The position numbers and the translations under genes are program-made. The notes beneath the pieces were generated by a model. The model ran no database searches. It was given only the letters and a program-made list of their open reading frames with translations, and was not told where the DNA came from. From the NCBI RefSeq assembly GCF_019431455.1, contig NZ_JAHYSR010000008.1:1-64000 (forward strand): a stretch of 64,000 nucleotides of DNA, in the 5' to 3' direction. Below, in pieces: positions 58,031 through 64,000 of this stretch. The DNA is from Paracoccus bogoriensis. Lineage in GTDB: Bacteria; Pseudomonadota; Alphaproteobacteria; Rhodobacterales; Rhodobacteraceae. The first letter of the stretch is position 1. Each line of letters opens with the position of its first letter.

Positions 58031-59017
58031 ATGAATGCAGCAACCCTGATCGAACTCTGGCGCGGCAATCTGCGCGAGAGCCACCACACCGGACACGCCG
58101 TCATCTGCGACCGACGAGGCGTCATCGAGGCCTGGGGAAACCCCGGCACCACCATCTTTCCGCGCTCTTCCTGCAAGATGATCCAGGCGCTGCCGCTGAT
58201 CGAAAGCGGCGCGGCCGATGCAGCGGGGCTGAGCGACCGCCAGCTTGCCCTGGCCTGTGCCAGCCATTCGGGCGCACGCATCCATGTGAAGGCCGTGCAG
58301 GACTGGCTGGCCGGGCTTGGCCTTGGCGATGACGACCTGCGCTGCGGCAGCCACATGCCGCAGGACCGCGACGAGAACCGCCGCCTGATCTGCGCAGACG
58401 AGCCCCCCTGCCAGTGCCACAACAACTGCTCGGGCAAGCATACGGGTTTCCTGACCCTGAACCGGCATCTCAGGGGCGGGCCGGATTACGAGAAGGTCGA
58501 TCACCCGGTCCAGCAGGCCGTCCGCACCGCCTTTGAAGAGGTCACGGGCCAGACCAGCCCGGGATACGGAATCGACGGCTGCTCGGCCCCGAACTGGGCC
58601 TGTTCGCTCGAGGGGCTGGGCCGCGCGATGGCGGCCTTCGCCACGCCCGGCACCGATCGTCGCGGCCAGGCGATGCGGCGGCTGGTCGATGCGATGCGCG
58701 CGCACCCCGAGATGGTCGCAGGCGAGGGCCGGGCCTGCACCACGCTGATGCGCGCCTGCGGCGGCGCCGCGGCGCTGAAGACCGGCGCCGAGGCCGTGTT
58801 CGTCGCCATCCTGCCCGCGCAAGGTCTGGGCATCGCGCTGAAGATCACGGACGGGGCGACGCGGGCCAGCGAGGCCGCGATCACGGCGCTTTTGCGGCAT
58901 GTCGGCGCGCTGGCCGCCGATGATCCGGTGATCGCGCGCTTCCTGCCGCAGCCGGTGCGAAACTGGCGCGGCATCGCCACGGGCGATCTGCGCTGCGCGC
59001 CGGGTTTTCCTGGCTGA
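58031..59017 (+). CDS. asparaginase, Asparaginase_II (PF06089) family
   Basis: A 328-aa protein matching the Asparaginase_II family, the rhizobial-type enzyme distinct from AnsA/AnsB. Motifs: RSSCKMIQALPLIESGAA, CQCHNNCSGKHTGFL, and GYGIDGCSAPNWA. It hydrolyses asparagine. GAGG lies 6 bases before the ATG at 58031; an ATG two codons upstream abuts that site and is less likely. Confidence 0.9.
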   Translation: MNAATLIELWRGNLRESHHTGHAVICDRRGVIEAWGNPGTTIFPRSSCKMIQALPLIESGAADAAGLSDRQLALACASHSGARIHVKAVQDWLAGLGLGDDDLRCGSHMPQDRDENRRLICADEPPCQCHNNCSGKHTGFLTLNRHLRGGPDYEKVDHPVQQAVRTAFEEVTGQTSPGYGIDGCSAPNWACSLEGLGRAMAAFATPGTDRRGQAMRRLVDAMRAHPEMVAGEGRACTTLMRACGGAAALKTGAEAVFVAILPAQGLGIALKITDGATRASEAAITALLRHVGALAADDPVIARFLPQPVRNWRGIATGDLRCAPGFPG

Positions 59018-59109
59018 TGGTGGAGCTGCGTCATGAAATCGTTGCGCTTTGATGCTCTGATATGCGCCGGGCGCCCCCCGCGCCCTGACTGTCCCGTCCC
59101 GCCTCAGGA

Positions 59110-59140
59110 TCCGGCGCCCCTTGGCAGAGGCGGCGCCGGA
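59110..59140. terminator. hairpin between convergent asparaginase and TSUP genes
   Basis: TCCGGCGCC (59110-59118) pairs perfectly with GGCGCCGGA (59132-59140); no T-tract. Confidence 0.5.
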
Positions 59141-59148
59141 AGCCGGGT

Positions 59149-59907
59149 TCAGATCATCTGCCAGATCAGCCGCAGGGCCAGCGCAGTCGAGGTGACGACC
59201 AAGAGCGGCTTGATCAGCCGCGCGCCCACCCGCGATGCCGCCCGCGCGCCCAGCACCGCGCCCAGGATCTGCGCCGCGCCCATCATCAGACCGATCAGCC
59301 ACAGGGGCTGGCCGACGGCCGCGAAGGCGATCAGCCCGCCGATATTCGAGGCGAAGTTCAGCAGCTTGGTATGCGCCGTGGCCTTCAGAACGCCGTAGCC
59401 GGCCAGCGTCACGAAGGCGATCATGTAGAACGACCCCGCCCCCGGTCCGATCAGCCCGTCATAGAATCCCACCAGCGGCACCGCGAACGCGGCGAATGCC
59501 CATGGCGCCATCCGGCGGACGCGGTCCAGATCATTCAGGCCGGGCTTCAGCGCGAAGAAGGCCGCGATGCCGATCAGCACGACCGGCAGGACCAGCCGCA
59601 GCCCGTCGGTCGGCACGCTGCTGATCAGCACCGCCCCCGCCGCGCCCGCCAGTCCCGCGATCAGAGCCAGCCCCCACTGGGCCCGCAGATCGACCAGCCC
59701 CTTTGCCGCATAGCTGATCGCTGCCGTCGCCGCGCCAAAGGCGCCCTGCACCTTGTTCGTGGCCAGGGCCTGCGCAGGCGGAATACCGGCCAGCATCAGG
59801 ACCGGCAGGGTGATCAGCCCCCCGCCGCCTGCGATGGCATCGACAAAGCCTGCCGCGAAGGCCGCACCCAGCAGCAGGAGAATCAGGTCGATCGTGATTT
59901 CGGGCAT
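59149..59907 (-). CDS. TSUP (TauE/SafE) family sulfite exporter-type protein
   Basis: A 252-aa membrane protein with about eight hydrophobic segments. GGGGLITLPVLMLAGIPPAQALATNKVQGA is the TauE/SafE signature near the N-terminus, and the pattern repeats weakly in the second half. Substrate unknown (sulfite or sulfoacetate in relatives). Confidence 0.9.
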   Translation of the reverse strand: MPEITIDLILLLLGAAFAAGFVDAIAGGGGLITLPVLMLAGIPPAQALATNKVQGAFGAATAAISYAAKGLVDLRAQWGLALIAGLAGAAGAVLISSVPTDGLRLVLPVVLIGIAAFFALKPGLNDLDRVRRMAPWAFAAFAVPLVGFYDGLIGPGAGSFYMIAFVTLAGYGVLKATAHTKLLNFASNIGGLIAFAAVGQPLWLIGLMMGAAQILGAVLGARAASRVGARLIKPLLVVTSTALALRLIWQMI

Positions 59908-59933
59908 GGTCGCCTTTCAAAGAAGGGGGCACC

Positions 59934-59984
59934 GTGGGGCTTCGCGCCCCACACCCTCGCGGGACATCTGGACCAAGGCAAAGG
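59934..59984 (+). repeat. dispersed intergenic repeat, copy 3
   Basis: GTGGGGCTTCGCGCCCCAC hairpin, then ACCCTCGCGGGACATCTGGACCAAGGCAAAGG. It resembles the 63474-63527 copy in hairpin plus purine-rich end; ACATCT replaces the TATTT block. Confidence 0.55.
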
Positions 59985-60007
59985 GCTGGTCCCGTGCGCT
60001 GTGGCCG

Positions 60008-60886
60008 TCAGGGAATGACAAATTCGTCGGCGCGGTAGCCCTGAAGGTAGAGAAGCGCGGTCAGGTCGCCGTGATTGATGCGAATCGGTGCCTGCGCGGC
60101 GACGGTGGGCTTGGCGTGAAGCGCCACGCCCACCCCGGCCAGCTGGATCATGCCCAGGTCGTTGGCGCCGTCCCCGACCGCGATCGCGTCTTCGGGGGTG
60201 GTGCCCAGCCGTGCAGCGATCTCGGTCAAGGCCTCGACCTTGGCTTCGCGGCCCAGAACAGGCAGGGCGACGTGACCGGTCAGCACGCCCTCTTCGGCCA
60301 GAAGCGTGTTGGCGCGGTGTTCGTCGAAGCCGAGTTGCCGGGCAACCGATCCGGTGAAGGCGGTGAAGCCGCCCGAGACCAGCGCCGCATAGGCCCCGTT
60401 GGCGCGCATCGTGGCGACCAGGGCCGCACCGCCGGGGGCCAGCGTGATGCGCGTGGCCAGCACCTCGGCGATGGTGGATTCGGGCAGGCCCGCCAGCAGC
60501 GCGACGCGTTCGATCAGCGCTTCGTGGAAGTTCAGCTCGCCATTCATCGCACGGGCGGTGATGTCGGCGACCCGCGGTCCCACCCCCGCCAGATCTGCCA
60601 GTTCGTCGATACATTCCTGCTCGATCACGGTCGAATCCATATCTGCGATCAGAATGCGCTTGCGTCGGCCCGCCTTGTGCTGGATCGCCATGTCGATGCC
60701 GATGGACTGGAGATCCTGCCAGACCTGCTGGCTGTCCTCGGGTGCCCGGGCCAGGTCGAATTCGGCCGCGATTCCCTGGGCCAGCCAGCGCGGCGCGTCT
60801 CCGCCCCATCGCGCGGCAAGGCCCGCGGGCAGGTCCGCATCGAGATTGGCGGCGCGGGGCGATGCGATCAGCGAAACGGTGAACAT
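60008..60886 (-). CDS. serB: phosphoserine phosphatase
   Basis: A 292-aa HAD-type phosphoserine phosphatase, the last step of serine synthesis. The catalytic DxDST is ADMDSTVIEQE (Asp82, Asp84), with SGGFTAFTG and GDGANDL as the other HAD motifs. An N-terminal regulatory extension of about 75 residues precedes it. ATG at 60886 has AAAGG 9 bases upstream; an ATG at 60895 abuts it. It diverges from the serC leader, as usual in the family. Confidence 0.94.
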   Translation of the reverse strand: MFTVSLIASPRAANLDADLPAGLAARWGGDAPRWLAQGIAAEFDLARAPEDSQQVWQDLQSIGIDMAIQHKAGRRKRILIADMDSTVIEQECIDELADLAGVGPRVADITARAMNGELNFHEALIERVALLAGLPESTIAEVLATRITLAPGGAALVATMRANGAYAALVSGGFTAFTGSVARQLGFDEHRANTLLAEEGVLTGHVALPVLGREAKVEALTEIAARLGTTPEDAIAVGDGANDLGMIQLAGVGVALHAKPTVAAQAPIRINHGDLTALLYLQGYRADEFVIP

Positions 60887-60940
60887 GCGCGGCATCCTTT
60901 GTCAGCACGGGCGGCGTCGGCCAGACGGGTCTAGGGCAAA

Positions 60941-61004
60941 GTCTTTTCTTGCGCCAGAGCGGGGGTTATCTGCGGCGGCGGGACACCCTTTCTCATCGAA
61001 GGGT
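60941..61004 (+). promoter_or_regulatory. left copy of a serC-type promoter and leader hairpin
   Basis: GTCTTTTC (60941-60948), a -10-like TTATCT (60966-60971), GCGGGACACCC (60978-60988), and a hairpin ACCCTT/AAGGGT (60985-60990, 60999-61004). The same succession recurs just before serC at 62238-62292. Here it leads only into the decayed element, so it is presumably the displaced native serC promoter. Confidence 0.5.
60978..60988 (+). repeat. 11-bp direct repeat flanking the element, left copy
   Basis: GCGGGACACCC, identical to 62267-62277. It lies next to the integrase remnant, where an attachment site is expected. The two copies enclose the decayed element. Confidence 0.6.
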
Positions 61005-61009
61005 CATGT

Positions 61010-61594
61010 TCACGCCATCTTTCTTTTGGACTGAATCGTATCGGCGTCTCGTCCGATCGGCCTTGCGACGAGTTTTGCGGCAAAGATGGCGTCGGCGATC
61101 ATGCGATCCTTGATTGCGTGGGGGTCGTGTCCGAGGACGATACCCGCGTCTTTCCCACCGCCCATTTCGGCCAGGCTCCTGGTGTCCCATCCGGCGTGCA
61201 GCATCGCCGTGGCAAAGCCGTGACGGCGTCCATGCAGGGTAGTCCCCTTGATGCCCGCACCGCGAACAACGCTTTCCGCAGCGTTCGAGGTGCAGAGGCA
61301 CGCACACCAGGACAAGGTCGCCGCTCCCCTTGATCCGCTGCACAAGCGCCGGGCTTTCCCGCCGCATGGCTTCCTCGCGGTTGAAGATGCCGCTGCCGCC
61401 CTCTGCCGCGATGTAGAGAACGGGGCCAAGTTTCTTTTCCCCGTCAGGGACGCGGTGCCCGTGCCAGTCGGCCCCTGCCGCGACATGGAACGCAAGGTCC
61501 ATTGCAAAGCAAGATCCCTTGCAAAGAAGATCTTGGTGGCGTTGCTTTCACCAATGACCACGCTGAACGCGCCGCGATCTAGCCAGCCCTTCAC
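61010..61594 (-). pseudogene. AAA ATPase / tyrosine recombinase chimera, decayed
   Basis: From GTG at 61594 the N-terminus is a RepA-like AAA_25 ATPase (WLDRGAFSVVIGESNATK), but Walker A is degenerate (GESNATKI for GESNVGKT). A 17-bp duplication (61493-61526) shifts the frame; the ATPase continues in another frame (FHVAAGADWHGHRVPDGEKK..., GPVLYIAAEGGSGIFNR). Around 61275 the sequence switches to a tyrosine-recombinase C-terminus (GTTLHGRRHGFATAMLHAG, LAEMGG), where the expected TYxHA is GHDPHA, so the catalytic Tyr is lost. It is a deletion fusion of two genes of an integrative element. Confidence 0.8.
61493..61526 (-). repeat. 17-bp imperfect tandem duplication causing a frameshift
   Basis: Read on the minus strand: CTTTGCAAGGGATCTTG (61526-61510) then CTTTGCAATGGACCTTG (61509-61493), three mismatches. 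Seventeen is not a multiple of three, so the ATPase frame is broken here. Confidence 0.85.
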
Positions 61595-61749
61595 CAGGTA
61601 ACGGCATTGAGCGAAGGCTTGACGCGATCCAGCGGGCGGAACGCCGCCGCCAGATCGCCAGCGCGCCCGACAATAGCAGAGGCGCGGTTGAAGCCTGTTT
61701 CCGCACGGTGTTGCGCGTCCTGCGCCCCAAGGTTGGCAAATGCGTTCAT
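61591..61749 (-). CDS. 52-aa small ORF in the decayed element
   Basis: ATG at 61749 to TGA at 61591-61593. The start overlaps the preceding ORF stop (ATGA) and the stop overlaps the GTG of the ATPase (GTGA), so three genes were coupled. The peptide ([20 protein letters not shown]...) is not recognised. It is a real gene of the original element by position, perhaps still expressed. Confidence 0.55.
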   Translation of the reverse strand: MNAFANLGAQDAQHRAETGFNRASAIVGRAGDLAAAFRPLDRVKPSLNAVTW

Positions 61750-62171
61750 GCGTCTGTCCCCCGTTGCACGTAGTTCAGGAAGGCCGCGCGATCCGCCACA
61801 GAGAGCCGGTTGAAGCAGGCAAGCGCATAGGCTTTGCGCTCGGCGGTCGAGGCCATGTCGGCCCAGAACGCCGCCTCGGCCATTACGCCGTCAAAGGCGG
61901 TGATCGGCTGGCCGGGTCGCAGAGCCTCGATAAACCGCTCCATCAAAGGAACGCGGTCTCGCGGGTCGCAGTCCAGAACGGCGGTCAACAGCGCCCTTGC
62001 GGAGACCTCCCGGTGAATGTTGACATTATTATCAACCCAATCCAGCCAAGGGCTTTTCGTCAGCTTCGGTTGCGCCCGCCTGCGCGCCGGGGTTTTCGTT
62101 TTCCCGCGCAGGAACGTGAACGGAACACGCTGTGTCAGATTTGTGCCACGGTTGCCCGCAGGTTCCGGCAT
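61746..62171 (-). CDS. 141-aa hypothetical protein of the decayed element
   Basis: An open frame with a basic N-terminus (about 1-40, many Arg/Lys/Thr) and an Ala/Leu-rich helical region, containing [21 protein letters not shown] and [24 protein letters not shown] do not recognise a family. It is coupled to the 52-aa ORF and ATPase. A 13-bp tandem repeat sits at its start (62171-62196), and no good Shine-Dalgarno is visible. Confidence 0.55.
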   Translation of the reverse strand: MPEPAGNRGTNLTQRVPFTFLRGKTKTPARRRAQPKLTKSPWLDWVDNNVNIHREVSARALLTAVLDCDPRDRVPLMERFIEALRPGQPITAFDGVMAEAAFWADMASTAERKAYALACFNRLSVADRAAFLNYVQRGTDA

Positions 62172-62196
62172 CGTTCTGCACCGTCGTTCTGCACCG
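62171..62196 (+). repeat. 13-bp tandem repeat
   Basis: TCGTTCTGCACCG occurs twice head to tail (62171-62183, 62184-62196) at the start of the 141-aa ORF. Confidence 0.85.
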
Positions 62197-62233
62197 TCAC
62201 GCGCGGACCGGCACGGCCCGCACCAATGGCACT

Positions 62234-62315
62234 TGCAGTCTTTTCAGGGGAAGCGTATGCCCCGCAGCGGGACACCCCTCCCCAACGAGGGGCTTTTAGC
62301 TGGAAGGCTAGTCAC
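62234..62315 (+). promoter_or_regulatory. serC promoter and structured leader (right copy)
   Basis: TTGCAG (62234-62239) and TATGCC (62256-62261) are 16 bases apart and could be -35/-10. The leader starts near GCGGGACACCC (62267-62277; identical to 60978-60988) and forms hairpin 1, CCCCTC/GAGGGG (62275-62280, 62287-62292), then hairpin 2, TAGC/GCTA (62297-62300, 62307-62310) with GGAAGG, the likely Shine-Dalgarno, in its loop. The location matches the described serC RNA motif of alphaproteobacterial serC leaders. Confidence 0.5.
62267..62277 (+). repeat. 11-bp direct repeat flanking the element, right copy
   Basis: GCGGGACACCC, identical to 60978-60988, at the opposite end of the decayed element. 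Confidence 0.6.
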
Positions 62316-63461
62316 ATGACCGATCATGCGATCCCGGCTGCGCGGCCGGAAAATCCGCGTTTCTCCTCGGGCCCCTGTGCCAAGATTCCCCGTTATTCGC
62401 TGGACATGCTGTCGGACGCGCCTCTGGGCCGCTCGCATCGCGCAGCCATCGGCAAGGCCAAGCTGGCCGAGGCCATCGACCTGACCCGCGAGGTCCTGTG
62501 CGTTCCGGCCGATTACCGCATCGGCATCGTTCCCGGCTCTGACACGGGCGCGGTCGAAATGGCGATGTGGAGCCTGCTGGGCGCGCGCGGTGTCGAAATG
62601 CTGGCCTGGGAGAGCTTCGGCGAGGGCTGGGTTACCGATGTCGTGAAGCAGCTGAAGCTGGATGCCACGGTGCGCAAGGCCGATTATGGCAAGATCGTCG
62701 ATTTCACGCAGGTCGATTTCGACAAGGATGTGGTTTTCACCTGGAACGGCACCACGAGCGGTGTCCGGGTGCCGAATGGCGACGCAATCCCTGCCGATCG
62801 CGCGGGCCTGACCATCTGCGACGCGACCAGCGCGGCCTTCGCCATGGACCTGCCCTGGGACAAGCTGGATGTCGTGACCTTCTCCTGGCAGAAGGTGCTG
62901 GGCGGAGAGGGCGCGCATGGCGTGCTGATCCTGTCGCCGCGCGCCGTCGAGCGTCTTGAGACCTATACCCCTGCCTGGCCGCTGCCCAAGATCTTCCGCC
63001 TGACCAAGGGAGGAAAGCTGATCGAGGGCATCTTCAAGGGTGAGACGATCAACACGCCCTCGATGCTGGCGGTCGAGGATTACCTGGTCGCGCTGAAATG
63101 GGCGCAGTCGATCGGCGGGCTGCCGGCTCTGATCGCGCGGGCCGATGCCAATGCCGCCGCCGTGCGCGACTTCATCGCGGGCAGGGACTGGATCGCCGAT
63201 CTGGCCGAAGATCCGGCGACGGCCTCGACGACCAGTGTCTGCCTGAAGTTCACGGATCCCGCCATCAAGGACGGCGCCGCCTTTGCAAAGGCAGTGGCCA
63301 GGCGGCTGGAAAAGGAAGGCGTCGCGCTGGATGCTGGCGCCTATCGCGACGCGCCGGCCGGTCTGCGGATCTGGTGCGGATCCACGGTCGAGACCGCCGA
63401 TGTGGCCGCGCTGATGCCGTGGATCGAGTGGGCCTATCGCGCCGAACTGGCCGCACAGTGA
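62316..63461 (+). CDS. serC: phosphoserine transaminase
   Basis: The 381-aa SerC converts phosphohydroxypyruvate to phosphoserine. The PLP lysine is Lys193 in [28 protein letters not shown] and [16 protein letters not shown] are the alphaproteobacterial SerC motifs. The ATG at 62316 follows the structured leader. It is the first gene of serC-serA, with a dispersed repeat between them. Confidence 0.96.
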   Translation: MTDHAIPAARPENPRFSSGPCAKIPRYSLDMLSDAPLGRSHRAAIGKAKLAEAIDLTREVLCVPADYRIGIVPGSDTGAVEMAMWSLLGARGVEMLAWESFGEGWVTDVVKQLKLDATVRKADYGKIVDFTQVDFDKDVVFTWNGTTSGVRVPNGDAIPADRAGLTICDATSAAFAMDLPWDKLDVVTFSWQKVLGGEGAHGVLILSPRAVERLETYTPAWPLPKIFRLTKGGKLIEGIFKGETINTPSMLAVEDYLVALKWAQSIGGLPALIARADANAAAVRDFIAGRDWIADLAEDPATASTTSVCLKFTDPAIKDGAAFAKAVARRLEKEGVALDAGAYRDAPAGLRIWCGSTVETADVAALMPWIEWAYRAELAAQ

Positions 63462-63473
63462 TCCGTCAGGTGC

Positions 63474-63527
63474 CGGGGGGCTTTGCGCCCCCCGCACCCC
63501 CCGCAGGGTATTTTTCCAACGAAGAAG
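63474..63527 (+). repeat. dispersed intergenic repeat, copy 4
   Basis: GGGGGGCTTTGCGCCCCCC hairpin, CACCCCCCGCAGGGTATTTTTCC, then an AACGAAGAAG end. Located between serC and serA, where it may modulate their relative expression. Confidence 0.7.
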
Positions 63528-63578
63528 CCGGACGTCAGCGTGGCCAGGCCCGGACGTTCCCAGACAAGGATGAATGAC

Positions 63579-64000
63579 ATGCCGAAGGTTCTCGTCTCTG
63601 ACAAGCTGTCGGAAACTGCCGTCCAGATCTTTCGCGATCGCGGCGTCGAGGTGGATTACCTGCCCGACCTGGGCAAGGACAAGGAGAAGCTGGCCGAGGT
63701 GATCGGGCAGTATGACGGGCTGGCGATTCGCTCGGCGACCAAGGTGACGGAGAAGCTGCTGGAGCGCGCGAGCAAGCTGAAGGTGATCGGCCGCGCCGGG
63801 ATCGGGGTGGACAACGTGGACATCCCCGCTGCCAGCAAGAAAGGCGTCATCGTGATGAACACGCCCTTTGGCAACAGCGTCACCACCGCCGAGCACGCCA
63901 TCGCCCTGATGTTCGCGGTGGCGCGTCAACTGCCTGAGGCCAACGCCTCTACCCATGCCGGGAAATGGGAGAAGAACCGTTTCATGGGGGTCGAGCTGTT
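63579..64000 (+). CDS. serA: D-3-phosphoglycerate dehydrogenase, N-terminal part
   Basis: The first step of serine synthesis. 140 codons are visible before the window ends: MPKVLVSDKLSETAVQIF, DGLAIRSATKVTEKLL, GRAGIGVDNVDIPAASKKGVIVMNTP and the start of the nucleotide-binding domain (TTAEHAIALMFAVAR). ATG at 63579 gives the usual N-terminus; ATG at 63570 is three codons longer. The remainder lies beyond the window. Confidence 0.95.
   Translation, partial: MPKVLVSDKLSETAVQIFRDRGVEVDYLPDLGKDKEKLAEVIGQYDGLAIRSATKVTEKLLERASKLKVIGRAGIGVDNVDIPAASKKGVIVMNTPFGNSVTTAEHAIALMFAVARQLPEANASTHAGKWEKNRFMGVEL

Noticed and set aside
61010..61594. An intact site-specific integrase or mobile element
   Set aside because: The frame is a fusion with a frameshift, a degenerate Walker A and no catalytic tyrosine, so no active element is claimed.
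1..64000. tRNA, rRNA or CRISPR features
   Set aside because: No cloverleaf-like sequence with CCA-side motifs, no rRNA stretch and no regularly spaced repeats were seen.

Overview
The window is high-GC, densely packed DNA from an alphaproteobacterium of the Rhodobacteraceae, most probably Paracoccus or a close relative. Evidence is the family-typical set of genes: DUF3576 lipoprotein, BamF (DUF3035), the SdhAF4 homologue, MsrPQ, membrane-bound ferritin MbfA, LYS1-type saccharopine dehydrogenase, a Rhodobacteraceae-type porin, serB facing serC-serA, and dispersed intergenic repeats ending in a conserved TATTT block. Almost everything is ordinary chromosomal housekeeping, with many ATGA, GTGA or TGATG start/stop overlaps that indicate translationally coupled operons. 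I see no rRNA, tRNA, CRISPR array or intact insertion sequence.

Layout. 0-9 kb: a gene start running off the left edge, msrPQ (periplasmic methionine sulfoxide repair), yggT-recQ, a thioesterase, then an MFS transporter / mepA / phytase-like esterase run, and a YhhQ queuosine-precursor transporter preceded by what looks like a preQ1-I riboswitch. 8.7-9.0 kb holds an 18-codon ORF with an almost complete complement of the 16S rRNA 3' end. 9-17 kb: thiolase, lone ModE-type regulator, lytic transglycosylase, then the minus-strand block leuS-lptE-holA-flavoprotein and a DUF3576 lipoprotein. 17-28 kb: porin, PLP-binding protein, L,D-transpeptidase, ribA, response regulator, glutathionyl-hydroquinone reductase, MFS, xthA, cnoX, LON-domain protein, Trm112-like, rhomboid and a degenerate DUF2268 protein.

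28-45 kb: aminotransferase-ftsK, amidase-sdhAF4, rsmB, an unannotated 57-aa ORF, purH-lspA-bamF-P450, a pair of M16 peptidases (one catalytic, one not), mutL, DUF3775. 44.7-57 kb: PQQ sugar dehydrogenase, saccharopine dehydrogenase, VTT protein, RluA, LysE, fRMsr, mbfA, AEC transporter, crotonase, exoD, yaiI-dapD, LOG, rlmN. 57-64 kb: IalB, asparaginase, TSUP, serB, a decayed integrative element, serC and the start of serA.

The most unusual part is 60.9-62.3 kb. The remains of a tyrosine-recombinase element (integrase C-terminus fused to a frameshifted RepA-like AAA ATPase, plus two small coupled ORFs) sit between serB and serC. They are flanked by 11-bp direct repeats, each inside a diverged copy of what appears to be the serC promoter and leader hairpin. 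The element therefore seems to have inserted at the serC leader and supplied a replacement for it.
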